Positions 1 to 10,433 of a stretch of 64,000 nucleotides of DNA are shown one piece after another; the stretch's first letter is position 1, and the number at the start of each line of letters is the position of its first letter. A program made the translations under genes and the position numbers. The DNA lies in assembly GCA_030770425.1 (NCBI GenBank), contig JASJFT010000002.1, positions 1 to 64,000 on the forward strand, in the 5' to 3' direction. Under the pieces are notes generated by a model that searched no databases, was not told where the DNA came from, and saw only the letters and a program-made list of their open reading frames with translations. This DNA comes from Darksidea phi. Its lineage: Eukaryota > Ascomycota > Dothideomycetes > Pleosporales > Lentitheciaceae.

Positions 1-1610
1 CCCCGTTGTCAAAGGCCAGATTTTGTATGCATTTCCACCGCTGAAACAACAGCAAGAAGGTTTTGCTTGAAAACGCAATTTTGTACCTTCGCAAAATCAA
101 TCTGAGCGTTGCGGGTTGCCTGTGAATTACACGAGTCATGTAGCGCCACCCGACGAAATACTACTAGTCCTCCATCCCACCTTCTCTCCACATCAGCACT
201 CACAACACCTTCATCTCGCCAATCTAGAACCGATCGTCTATACTCGTCACATGCATCTTCAACGCTATTCCCTGTAAGCTACTACTTGCAGAAGAGGCTT
301 CATAGCACGAATATAGCGTCCTTTCCAGTGGCGCAAGGGCTGCCAGCTAACCGCCATACGCATCACCACTATCTATTCAAATAGAGGCATATGTAGCGTA
401 GAGTTCCGGTGCTGCGCTCGCAGCAACTTTCTGAGCGAATGGAATGCTCACAGCTTAAGGGTTCAGGTTGAGAGACGATGAAAAGCTTCAGCTCTTCATA
501 AACATTCGGAAGCGCCTAGCAGCTCTGCCTTCGACAATCAACGTCATTCCTCAACCCACAATGAGACGGCGGCCATCTATCAGCCCAAGTAATACAGCTT
601 CCAAACCCCGCATCGGCTGCCCGATTCATTTTCTCACCAATATCGCATCTTCATACTACACCCTTTGTTCGCTAGCTGGTTGAGACAGAAGCCTGTAACT
701 CTTCTCAATTGTAAGTTCTCCGAGATTGTGTAAGGGCTTGGCCAATAGTGACCTGTCCGTTTCCTGGGTATGGCTGCATAGTGTAGGGACGGTGGCCGTT
801 GGAAGAGGTGTTATCTATTGGGCGCATGCGTAGCGCACAACTTGCATGAATTGTAAATACAGGTTTTTGCAGGTTAAGATCCCAGTAGGGCCCAGCGAGA
901 GAGGTGGCCGAACCATCAAATGCACCACCGTAGGTGCTGGACTACCATGTTGTGGGCAAAACCGTTGGAGTTGTTGAGCAAGTTCAGAGATTGAAGGTAG
1001 GCAGACCAGCAATCTACCGTGAGATGAGAGTGATAAGCCTGGTCAACTTTGAGGATTCGCGCAAATTTCTGCTCGTCTTTCAATACCGCGTGAATTTCGT
1101 GAATAGCATCCACGTGACCAGAGACCGTCACACTATTCGATGAGTTGACCGCAGCCATGGGTGATCAAGAAGGCGCCGAGACACTATGACCATTGTGATC
1201 AGCGCGTCCATAACATAGTAGACCCTGTAAGTGTAGATGCGATGTGGCGGTGAGTGGAGTGAGTGAGGCCTTTGCCTTGCGCTGGTCATCTTGAAGGCGT
1301 TTGTTTATTGGCCGTATCAAATTCATTGCGGCACAGCGCCTGCTCTTCGCTCCGGACAATATCCCTCCACCACAACATGCTAAGGTGCAGAGCTCCACTT
1401 GCCTTTTCGCAGTAGATGCATTGCCCATCTTTTGGAACGATCGAGGTATAACATGACCAACAAAAACCACACTCTGCACAGAAAGGAAAGTTTCCGCAGT
1501 ATGGAGAACCTTCCTGCGCGGTGGCTGGCTACCTTCACCCACTGGCGATTCGAGATTGCGCTAGGTGCTGTTAGTACTTCCACGATCATCTTCCGCGCGA
1601 CAATCTGACG
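1..1610. other. Non-coding or unrecognised, left edge
   Basis: No reading frame here shows a recognisable domain, a good start context or a chain of exons. The open frames overlap on both strands and are short. I see nothing I can name. Confidence 0.4.
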
Positions 1611-3496
1611 ATGCAGGTGTTTGCGTACATCGTATCACCATACATCTACCTATCGCATTTTCACCCGGCTTTCAAATATCCCGGGCTGCGCCTGGCTTCC
1701 ATATCTAATCTCTAACTCTCATACTACCGGTACGTAGGTGGTTTCTAATCGGAACGGGATCAATAACATACCTTTAACATACCTCACGTAGATTTACTGG
1801 GAAATATCCATGGGCAGTTGAGGATTCGCTTAAAAAATACGGTAAGCTCGGTATTGGTTTTGGGTCTCCGTTCAACCGCTAAAAGACTGAGGCGACGTGG
1901 TTCGGATTGCGCCAAACGAGCTGGTCTTCATCACTCCACAGGCAGAATCTGGTAAGAGCCACTATGATGAAAGTGAAGTACATCCACAGCGTATATCTGA
2001 CATCCTTGGGATTCTAGATATCTACACGTCACACGCCAAAAACCAAGAGCACTTCCGCAAAGTGGACTCTGGAATTCGCTGCCAGATGATGGTATCTCTT
2101 TCAAGAGAGATCCGGCGAAGCATCGACGATTGGCCAAAAGGCTTCGGGGAGCATGGAGTGCTAAGTCTCTGAAAACCATGGAGCCGACCATGCATTCGTA
2201 CATCGGTTCGTTCATAGGGAAGCTGAAAGAAGTGGGGGATAGTGAGGACCGCATAGATCTCTAAGCTGTAAATGTGGCCTCCCATCGTTTCGGCCATAAA
2301 TCAGCGAACATACCCATGATAACATTCAAGCTACCACTTAGTGGACGGACAGACTTGCCATAGACATGTCAGCCGAGTTGGCGTACGGCCGCAAAATGGG
2401 TCAACTTGAAAAAGGTAATCGTCTACTTGCGCATCTTTCTGCAGTAAGACATTCACTGAGTATCAAACCCAGGCGAGAATGCACCTCTCTTGGATACCTT
2501 CTGGCAGTTGAACTTCTTCATCACCATCAACAGGATTAGTAGCAAGTTTCCTCTCCTCAGTCCCCTGAAATATTTCTTTGTGCCGCTCAAGGTGCTGCTC
2601 AGCCATTTTCGTATCGAACGATTGAATCGAGAAGCAGTTGGAGACCGCGTCGCGCATCGACATGAGCCTCATCCGTTGGATCACTTCGATAGCATGCTCC
2701 CACCGGAAGCGCCTGTTCCCGTGGGGCGCGAAAAGCTGCATCTCGAAATACTTGCAGGCCACCTCCTTATTGACGGGTTCGAATCAGTCTCTGGTCAATA
2801 TCATTGCGCACTCATGTTCTTGCTGCTCCAGCCTGAGTTGCTACAAGCTTTAGTCGACGAAGTCAGGACGACATTTGATAAATTCGAGGGCATTGACGCG
2901 GACTCCTTAGTCTCCTTGCCGTTTCTGAACGCAGTTATGAACGAAACGTTTCGAATGACGGCGAACGTGGCGGCAATCATTCCATGCGAAAGCCCAGGTG
3001 CTACAGTGGACGGGAACTACATTCCAAAAGGGGTACGTAGACATTGTACTGACTATCACAGCGTCTCTTGATAGACTAATGCTTCGATCATTGTTAGATA
3101 ATCGTTCACTTTGCCCACTTTGCCTTCACTCGCAGCCCGCGCTACTTCCATGACGGCCGATCGTTCCGGCCTCAGCGTTGGCTCCCCAAAGAGCATTCCT
3201 TGTACGACACGGTCTTTGAAAACGATGCCACTGAGAATTTTCATCCGTTTGGACGCGGCCCGAGATCTGTGAGTAGCGTCACCTTGAGATATCCAATTTT
3301 GGCTAATCAATTTTGTAGTGCATTGCCATGGCACAAGGGTTGCGGCAGCTAAGACTCTACTTGACCAAGGTATCTTGGGGCGCTGGAAGTAGAGTTAGTA
3401 CCCGGTCAAGATCTCAACTTCGAACGAGACTCCCGACTCTATGCGATGTGGGAGAAACCCGGGATGCGCGTGCGGTTCCATCCCGCGAATGCTTAG
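1611..3496 (+). pseudogene. Cytochrome P450 monooxygenase pseudogene
   Basis: A near full-length fungal microsomal P450 can be followed through several exons, but it is broken. Recognisable pieces in order: an N-terminal proline-rich hinge (HPAFKYPGLRLAS), the KYPWAVED and YGDVVRIAPNEL blocks, a WTDRLAIDMSAELAYG block, the I-helix region, the K-helix ExxR (ETFR, near 2940-2951) and the haem-binding loop FHPFGRGPRSCIA with its cysteine at 3319-3321. Likely introns are 1730-1791, 1842-1891, 1952-2017, 2268-2341, 2415-2472, 3033-3097 and 3269-3318, all GT-AG. Lesions: an in-frame TAA at 1713-1715, a frameshift near 2061-2072, a TAA at 2262-2264, and a +1 shift in a G run at 3377-3380 just after the haem loop. 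Closest by feel to the isotrichodermin C-15 hydroxylase-like group, but the substrate cannot be inferred. The haem-loop glycine after CI is alanine here. Confidence 0.82.
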
Positions 3497-4206
3497 AAGA
3501 GGAGAGTGATTCTCGAAATAAGAGGCGACCCTCCTTTGCAGTTCAAGCATACACGGCTGGACAGGGGGCATGTATGGGAATGATCATTGGTGGAAGTAGG
3601 GGGCGATGCAGGTGATAGTATAGCGATACTTTCAGCGCCCATGGTCGGTAGGATAGAGAATACCGTCTGCGTAAATTCCATCAGCAGATCCACACGCCTC
3701 CCATCCAAGTGCCTCCCCAAATTTCTCCATCCATTCATGCGGTTCTTCTACACCCAGCTCCACCAGCATCTATTCTTATAGTGTTCACGGATCATGTCTC
3801 GAGCCACGTCCAAGACCTTCGGGCACTGATTACACCATATGAATTACCACATATTGAATATTCGGCCGCCATTAGTGCGGATCCGGCTTTAATTAAAGGC
3901 ACGGTGCATGCGTACCTCTACGTCATCCTCGTTGATGCGTTCGAGCTCCGTTGTCTCCTAGAGGTAGTACCAGAGTAATTCGACGATCATTTTAGCATCG
4001 CAGTAATAAGAAGATATCTTATCTCGTCGCAATATTTCCACTTCTCTGTACCAGCACAGAAAATAAGCTCTCGAGGAGGATTTGGCGGTTGTGTGTTGCC
4101 CTCCAGCTCTTCATCCTTGCTTGTATTTTCCCCATCACCGCTTCCGTCCATTTTCTCTTCTTCATCCACGCTATCTCCAAATCCCTCCCGCTCTCCGGTA
4201 TGTTCG
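3497..4206. other. Intergenic, no gene seen
   Basis: Between the P450 pseudogene and the RING fragment. Short frames on both strands carry no recognisable domain. The minus-strand acidic frame reaching into 4207-4379 is a shadow of the RING fragment's tail. Confidence 0.35.
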
Positions 4207-4570
4207 TTATACGTAGCCCCCTTCATGATTATCAATTTCACTACGCTCGACCTCCATCTCTTCCTCATGCTCGTTCTCACTGTCCGCATACACTTCATCA
4301 TCACTCCGCTCCTCATCTTCCTCATCCTGGAACAGCACCATCCGACATATCGGACACCTGTTCGCCCCGGCCTGCTCACTGTCCGACCACGTCTTCAAGC
4401 ATATCGAACCAAAAATGTGGTGGCAGCTGCCTTCACCGGTGAGACAGGCTGGAGCGTGGTCTTTGCCGAAGGGATCGCGGCAGATGTTGCATTCATAGAG
4501 GATGTCGATTTGGTTTGGGAGAAAGAATGGCTTGCTTGGAGGGAAGTAGAAGACGGCATTATTGTGTAGG
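4207..4570 (-). pseudogene. RING-finger protein fragment without a start codon
   Basis: On the minus strand a frame encodes a RING-type zinc finger: CNIC spacing, then CL...CHHIFGSICLKTW, then CPIC, followed by an acidic tail ending at a stop at 4207. The RING frame has no in-frame ATG upstream. The nearest ATG (about 4569, minus) lies one base out of frame and its frame closes at 4395, so a small indel near the start is likely. The finger resembles that of the intact neighbour at 4850-5542 (HIFGS.CL..W between the zinc ligands), so this is probably a decayed paralogue. It could instead be spliced from an unseen upstream exon. Confidence 0.6.
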
Positions 4571-4849
4571 CTGCGTGTAAGGCAGAGTGAGTTGATTGTT
4601 GTGAGTGCAAGATAACAAGTGGTTGAACCAAGGAGGAGGCGGCTTAAGATTGTGCAGACGGCCTACCTTTACCCTTCGCTATGATTCATGCTGGCTTGAT
4701 AGAAAAGTAACATTACAAGGAAAGCTAGAGGAGCATATAATTTGTTGCGCACTCACACCAGCGACCCACTGGGAACAAGTATCAACGTATAAAAAGCCCT
4801 CCGGCTCGACGATCTCTCTCCGGATCCCTGACAACAGATCTGACCACGC

Positions 4850-5542
4850 CTAGTTGTCCATGTCCATATCGTCCTCATTGTCTGAGTCTATCACGACTCT
4901 CCACCCAAGAACAGCCTCCACCTTGGGCACCCACACCCTCTTTAAGCTATGTGAGCTAAGAATTCTGTACTCCCCCGCATGAAAGTGCTCTCGGACCATC
5001 GCCTTCGCCACGTCTTTCAAGGCCGGCCAGTGCTCGTACCGGACGCATAGAGGTTCATCAAGGCCTAGCCCGGCCGTGGTATCGGCTAGGGCCTCATGAA
5101 TCCGTTCCTCAACATCGGTGTCTGTTATTCCGTCGTTTTCGTGGTAAATTTCCCACAAGTCGATCCAAAGAGCCCTCACAAACTCCCGATGTTCGTAGCG
5201 TGAGTCGAGGTTTTCAACCCATCGAGAACTGAATGCCCTCGCGGCTGGGGCGTCGGTGAACTTGGGTACGCGGAGCTTGCGAAAAAGAACAGCCCGGCAG
5301 AAGGGGCAGGTGTTTGCGTTGTCGGCATCAGATTCAAGCCAGCGACGAAGACAGGTTGAGCCGAAGATGTGCTGACATTTCTCCGAGGCGCGGATGCGGG
5401 CGGGGGTGTGCTCAGCGTCGAAGGGCTCATGGCAGATATCGCAGGTAACGATGACCTCGAGGTTGTTCTGGAAGAAATGGTCTCGGGATGGCAGCTTGGA
5501 ATTGTCAGCCATTGTAGACGGGGAAATTGTTTGTGGAGGCAT
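4850..5542 (-). CDS. RING-finger domain protein (putative E3 ubiquitin ligase)
   Basis: A single-exon gene with possible starts at 5542 (MPPQT) or 5512 (MADNSK); an open frame extends to 5686 but the upstream part is low complexity. From the 5512 start the product is 220 aa. An N-terminal RING finger is visible: CDIC, then C-x-H-I-F-G-S-x-C-L-x-x-W, then CPFC. RING domains of this form bind two zinc ions and usually recruit ubiquitin-conjugating enzymes. The C-terminal ~130 aa is a separate conserved module (FVRALWIDLWEIY...WPALKDVAKAMVREHF) also found in the neighbouring locus 5792-6295. It ends in an acidic DNEDDMDMD tail. Substrate unknown. Family members in ascomycetes are usually orphan and fast-evolving. 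Confidence 0.75.
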   Translation of the reverse strand: MPPQTISPSTMADNSKLPSRDHFFQNNLEVIVTCDICHEPFDAEHTPARIRASEKCQHIFGSTCLRRWLESDADNANTCPFCRAVLFRKLRVPKFTDAPAARAFSSRWVENLDSRYEHREFVRALWIDLWEIYHENDGITDTDVEERIHEALADTTAGLGLDEPLCVRYEHWPALKDVAKAMVREHFHAGEYRILSSHSLKRVWVPKVEAVLGWRVVIDSDNEDDMDMDN

Positions 5543-5791
5543 TGGTTGGGAGTGCGGTGTTGTGGAAACGGAGGGGAAGTGTTTCCGAGTTGAAGTGATA
5601 GAATGGTTAATGGCATAGAGGCAGGAGCGCCAGGCGACGTGTCGAACGCGGACGCGACGCGTATGGTGAGATTGCGAGGAAGGCACCCTCCCTCATCTAC
5701 CGACACTGGACAGCGGTAACCCACCCATCACCAACTGGATAGGTCGTGTGTCCGGTAGTTTTCATCCGAGCGCACACTCGATCTCCTTCAT

Positions 5792-6295
5792 CTACCTGCG
5801 AAGTTTTTCATCCTCATCACCCAGCGGCCGTGTCCTACCAAGCGCGAACAGTTCTTCCACCATCTTCTTTGCCACCTTTACAAGGATAGGTAGGTTGCGC
5901 GAAAGCAACACCCAGTCATACACATCGAATGATCGCGGACAGCGAGGATGGAAGATCTTGCGATGTTGTGCTCGGACAACCCTATCAATGATATCCTCCA
6001 TCTTCGTTTCCAGGATATCGTCGTTGTCCTGCAGCCTACAGAGGCCAGACCAAAGATCTTTCACGAAGCTATCGGCTTCTTTGAGCGTGTGAACCTCCAT
6101 GCTCCGATCATAACGGCCTTTCACCTTACCGCCGAGAAAGTGTGGCTTGAACCAGGTGAGCCTCGAATCCTCTGCATCTGAGTCGCCATCTAGGTCGGTG
6201 TCAGTCCACTCCAGTAATTCTGACAGATTGCCGACCAAGACCATTAGGTAAATCTTCCGCCGCTTTGGAGCAACGGTTTCTCGCAAAAGAAGCAC
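5792..6295 (-). CDS. RING-less paralogue of the 4850-5542 protein
   Basis: A minus-strand frame of up to 167 codons; the first ATG is at 6244 (150 aa). It lacks any cysteine-rich finger but its sequence FVKDLWSGL...ILVKVAKKMVEELF matches, with the same order and spacing, the C-terminal module of the intact RING protein next door (FVRALWIDL...ALKDVAKAMVREHF). I read it as a paralogue that lost its RING half, or as a truncated copy. The frame is open upstream to about 6346 without an ATG, which favours truncation. No function can be assigned beyond the shared module. Confidence 0.5.
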   Translation of the reverse strand: MLLLRETVAPKRRKIYLMVLVGNLSELLEWTDTDLDGDSDAEDSRLTWFKPHFLGGKVKGRYDRSMEVHTLKEADSFVKDLWSGLCRLQDNDDILETKMEDIIDRVVRAQHRKIFHPRCPRSFDVYDWVLLSRNLPILVKVAKKMVEELFALGRTRPLGDEDEKLRR

Positions 6296-7173
6296 CGCAG
6301 CGACCTCAGAGAGTGGTAGGCTTCCATCTTCTTGGATTTCTATTCGAGATTATGAGTGCGTGAGAGGCAGGAAGAGTAGCTTGGGAAGGAATTATACAAT
6401 CGCAAACCGCGCTCTGAGCCGAGTGCATGCAGTTTCCGACATCCTGCGCCTTTATACACTTCCTTTTTTTTGTTGCTAACCTGTCCTAGTAAAACCAATG
6501 GCAGCCTTACGGTTCGACGAGCAATGCTAGCATGACGGGCGCCTGGCATCACTGTGGAGATGCTCAACAGAGCTCAGGCAACGCCAAAGGAGCCTATCGC
6601 CATTTCGCACGTCACCGCCCGTCATTGCCCGTTACAGCCCGTCACGGACTGCCATAACAGCTGATGGACCGGACCCAGATGCAACACCGTGAGAAGCGCT
6701 GCAGCGTTAAAGAACGACAGGTTATAGGGCAAGCTTGGAATGGGCAGGTGTGAAGAATACATCGCGCGCTCCAGCTTGCAACTGTTCTCGTTTGTTTCGC
6801 TCGTCTGCGATTGGGCGCGATTACATTTCCCATATCCTTATACCTCCCAGAAACAGAGTCTGGATCTCTCCAATTCCGCTCTCCCACTTCCTCGATGTTC
6901 TCAACCCATGACCCTCACCTAATGAAGCTCTTTACAAAAACCAATTATCAGCCCACACTTTTGATCCCGGCACGGCGAGGCCCGTGATCACGATTCCACA
7001 TTTCTCCTCGGCACATTCATAGTTATGATTTCATACTGAACTTCTCGCAAACAAGTCAATTATTTACAGAGCGTGTTCGCTCTGTGTACTAGAGCGCTTT
7101 TGTTACCGGAACAACAGCCTCATTATTATCTAATATCTTGGTACTTAATCAGCCGCTCTCTATGGAAGACGGA
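6296..7173. other. Intergenic, no gene seen
   Basis: No domain-bearing frame. The stretch 6590-6660 has a short irregular repetition of gcccgtca/gtcacc-like units. Otherwise I see nothing. Confidence 0.35.
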
Positions 7174-7629
7174 CTAGCACTCAGGGACAGCAGGTACATT
7201 GGGCTGATCAACTGTTTCATATTCACGACACCCCCAACTACCCGGCGTTGCCGACATCGTGCCGTATTCCCGAAGCGGCTGATTCATAAAGCTACAATGC
7301 TCGCGCAGACGCTCCGACATAAATTGCTCTACCCATCGCTGCTGCGCATGCAGTTCCCTGCGTTGCTGCATAGCAAACGTTGAGAGCTCGTCTCGCATCC
7401 AACTGTGCAGTGCCGCCAGTTGAGCGCGCGTCACTACTTCCTCCCCGGAGTGCTCTACATCTTCGTGACAATGATCCTGTAATAGCCTCCGCACAACGTA
7501 TACGGCGAACATGAAGAAAATTGTAACGATACTGCCCATAACGGCAAAAAGCTGAGCAGTGGGATCAGGCGCATGCTCCTCTAACGTCAGGGGCGTCACG
7601 GGGGGCATAGGTAAGAGTAGAATGGGCAT
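7174..7629 (-). CDS. Small single-pass membrane protein, unknown
   Basis: A 151-aa intronless frame starting at ATG 7629. One clear hydrophobic segment (about residues 27-48, FAVMGSIVTIFFMFAVYVV) is followed by a basic RR and then a soluble, glutamine- and arginine-rich stretch (residues 70-110) with helical, possibly coiled-coil character. The positive side of the segment suggests an N-out/C-in topology. I do not recognise the family. It belongs with several equally small membrane proteins nearby. Confidence 0.5.
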   Translation of the reverse strand: MPILLLPMPPVTPLTLEEHAPDPTAQLFAVMGSIVTIFFMFAVYVVRRLLQDHCHEDVEHSGEEVVTRAQLAALHSWMRDELSTFAMQQRRELHAQQRWVEQFMSERLREHCSFMNQPLREYGTMSATPGSWGCREYETVDQPNVPAVPEC

Positions 7630-8301
7630 TCTCTTGGGGATGTGGGCGAATTCGGAAGATTTTTATATGTAGCATGTTGTGGAGTTGTGTTATTAGACAA
7701 GATGCCTTGAACAATGTCATGGCTAGAAAACGATAAGGTTGTGGCATCCGTAACGTTGTGCATCAATAACGGAAGATACCACAACTCAAGAGGGATTGAA
7801 ATATAGAGACCTAGAAGCCAATATCTAGTCATATAAGTGCATACTTGTATACTGCGCGTCGCTCCATTCCTCTTGTTGCAGTACCTCGAATGCTAGAGTA
7901 TGCCCAAGATGCAATCCTTTTAGGTTAAATTGCTTGAAAGGACAACGTTAGATACTTCAAAATACAGTTGTTTTCCAGGGCACTGCTGTTGCAGATTTTT
8001 CTGGAACTGCACAGGCCAGCCCTTCCGATAGTCACATTTGTACGTATACCAGCACTAATTATTGACAACTAAACGTTTTTACTATGTAGCCCATAAGCAA
8101 AGCTTTGGATGTATTCAATGCTACATGATAGAAACTCGGCCAATACTTACAGCCCCAAAAGTCTCCCAAGTGAAAATTAATCTCGTCCATTACCCCTTAT
8201 GTCCCTATTAACGCTATCGCCATGGGTCTCGCACTGCACTGGTACGCACGCAAACTTTATGGCCCTACTCAACTAGCAAACCACTATCTCACAAATATAA
8301 A
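7630..8301. other. Intergenic between divergent small genes
   Basis: AT-rich spacer separating two divergently transcribed small membrane-protein genes; probably carries both promoters. No specific site could be named. Confidence 0.35.
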
Positions 8302-8697
8302 ATGCCAGTGATCTTCAGGCCTAACGCCGTCGCAGCCTCGTCCCGAAACATAGTCAGCAAATGGACGCAACAGCTCCTCGACCGTCCGATTATACGGGAT
8401 TTCGTTAACCTCGAACCCAGCATCTACCCTGCGCTCACGGCGCTCATGTTCACTGCCGTTATAGCCATCGCCACTGCGTTGGTACACTGTTTCAGGCAAA
8501 GCTGGAAGAAGCGAAGCATAAAATCAGCACAACACCGTCGATGTTCATCGTCATCGGCATATCCGCCAGGCATGGAGATTGACCAGGTGCTAAGGAGATG
8601 GAAGAAGCATGGTATGGATGTACCGTTTCTAAACCAGGCCTTGCCATATCCAAAAAGAGAGACTGGAGAGCTTGGAACGCGTGGCTGGAAGGGATGA
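8302..8697 (+). CDS. Small single-pass membrane protein, unknown
   Basis: A 131-aa intronless frame with ATG at 8302 preceded by an A-rich context (aatataaa). One transmembrane segment at about residues 44-64 (YPALTALMFTAVIAIATALV) is followed by a basic stretch (RQSWKKRS), so the C-terminus is probably cytosolic. Not recognised. Layout (short N-part, one helix, basic flank, soluble tail) is like its neighbours at 7174-7629 and 9141-9995, though I see no clear sequence identity. Confidence 0.5.
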   Translation: MPVIFRPNAVAASSRNIVSKWTQQLLDRPIIRDFVNLEPSIYPALTALMFTAVIAIATALVHCFRQSWKKRSIKSAQHRRCSSSSAYPPGMEIDQVLRRWKKHGMDVPFLNQALPYPKRETGELGTRGWKG

Positions 8698-9140
8698 TGT
8701 GATGATGTACGTTGTTTGAGCACGGGGTCGGCTATGTGTGCAGGCTCAGTACAAATGCTGCCCAACATTAGATATGCAGATGAGAATGAAACAACAAGTA
8801 CATGAGATCCCTAGAACCAGTTTTTCAGCATGACGTGAGCTTCTCTTCAGTGTACCCGTGCTCTCGCTATTGAAGGCTTTGTTTCTATGGTCACCACCTT
8901 CAGTCGCATCCCAGAGATCGTTATCAGCTGTTCACTAGAAATAGGCTCGCAATACGCATTAGCTTGGATAAATTCCTCTGGGCTCATTTCACTTAGCCAG
9001 CTTAGCGTTCTTAAAGAGTCCTTGGCTGCGTTTTTCATGCTCTCTCCGCTCCACTACCGACGCGCAGTCACACTCAACCTCTGCCGATAGCTCGAACCCG
9101 CAAACCCCTAACACGCGCAATATCAACTCCAACCACCACC
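8698..9140. other. Intergenic spacer
   Basis: No coding signal recognised; probably holds the 3' end of the previous gene and the promoter of the next. Confidence 0.35.
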
Positions 9141-9995
9141 ATGGCCGACAATATCTTGAACAAGATAGCCACGTATATGGGAGAGTTCGAAACCACCATC
9201 GACAATGCCATCATGGGCACCTTCACACTCATCCAAGAATGCGTCCATGTAGCTAGACAGCTGTATAACTTGACTTATACACGCTTTCTCAACCTCACTA
9301 CCAATACTCCTGCCGAATACTGGCTTCTAGACCCTATGGGGCGATTTGTCACCGTTTGCTTAGCGCTTATGGTCTACTCCTTCACAATGGCCTTCCGCAT
9401 GGGCTTCATGCATGACATCAAAGATGGCTGGGTGTGGGTGAAGCGGCAAATACACAGGCCCACTGGCCTCGCACGTGCGGAGCCAGAGGAGCACCAGCAC
9501 GAGCATCAGGATACAGGAGACGACAAGGATAACGAGAAGATGTCTGCCAATAATGACAACCGCGCAGCTTCCATCCCAGGAAGCTACGATAAACCGTCTG
9601 CCAACCACCTCGCCGTATCTACCATCGATACCTTCTCTGCGCCGACCAGCCACTTCGACCACCCCAACAGCACCAGTGACTTCGCTCCCGCCCCTTTCTG
9701 CACCTCCACCACCGAACACCGGATTGGCGAGCCTTTTACACCCGGCTACCCAATCCTTTTCGCCAACACCAACCCTAAAGCTTTCACCATGGACAATTCC
9801 GTCTTGCAGGAAGAGGGTTTATTCAACAGCGATGCTACACTGTCACGTGCAGCGGGGGAGCAATTTTTAGGTAGGAAGCTGGAGGGCGAGGGGGAGGAGG
9901 GTCGAGCGGAGTTTCTGGCGCTGGATGGGGAGGAAAGGGGAAGGTTGAGGAGAAGAGCTTTAGGGAAGATGAAGAAGGAGGAGGGAGACTTGTAA
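9141..9995 (+). CDS. Membrane-anchored protein of unknown function
   Basis: A 284-aa intronless frame. The ATG at 9141 has a strong fungal context (ccaccaccATGGCC). A hydrophobic segment lies at about residues 70-90 (FVTVCLALMVYSFTMAF), preceded by a helical N-terminal part with a possible re-entrant stretch and followed by a tryptophan-rich, basic juxtamembrane sequence. Residues 110-200 are polar and low complexity (many E, H, T, S, P). The C-terminal 40 residues are charged (EGEGEEGRAEF, EERGRLRRRALGKMKKEEG). I do not recognise it. The strong start and length make it the best supported of the small membrane genes here. Confidence 0.6.
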   Translation: MADNILNKIATYMGEFETTIDNAIMGTFTLIQECVHVARQLYNLTYTRFLNLTTNTPAEYWLLDPMGRFVTVCLALMVYSFTMAFRMGFMHDIKDGWVWVKRQIHRPTGLARAEPEEHQHEHQDTGDDKDNEKMSANNDNRAASIPGSYDKPSANHLAVSTIDTFSAPTSHFDHPNSTSDFAPAPFCTSTTEHRIGEPFTPGYPILFANTNPKAFTMDNSVLQEEGLFNSDATLSRAAGEQFLGRKLEGEGEEGRAEFLALDGEERGRLRRRALGKMKKEEGDL

Positions 9996-10433
9996 GGTGT
10001 TTGGGGGGACATGGGCAACGCGGATATGAAATGGGGGTACATAGCACCTACGTGCGTAGACCTCTAGGCTTTCGGGATTTCCGGTTATAGTCCATACAAA
10101 AATTTACTCTCTCATTCATTGGAATAGTTGAACAATAACGTGCGCTCCAGTCACAGCAATCGAAACTTAGACAGTAATAGGTAGCTTGGACCATGTCCAC
10201 TTCCCTTAGAAGCCTTAGAAGAATGAACTTTCTCATAGTATTTGTTCCTAACACAGCAATCTTGCAGTGCTTATGGCTCAAACATTCCAAGGAAAAGATT
10301 AGTATACAGCTAACGACGGGCGAAATTTGCACTCAGAAATAGCTGTTTAGGGTTACATTATAAAACTAGTACCTCACCATCAATTACCAACTCCCACACT
10401 CGAGCGCCAAACAGCTTTTGCTTGGTTTCTGAA
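9996..10433. other. Convergent intergenic spacer
   Basis: Lies between convergent genes; likely 3' untranslated sequence from both sides. Nothing else recognised. Confidence 0.35.

Noticed and set aside
2768..2780. tRNA B-box-like GGTTCGAATCA
   Set aside because: It falls in a P450 exon and no A-box or cloverleaf could be seen around it.
3709..3978. 89-codon plus frame after the P450 pseudogene
   Set aside because: Reads weakly like protein at its end but has no partner exons, domain or start context.
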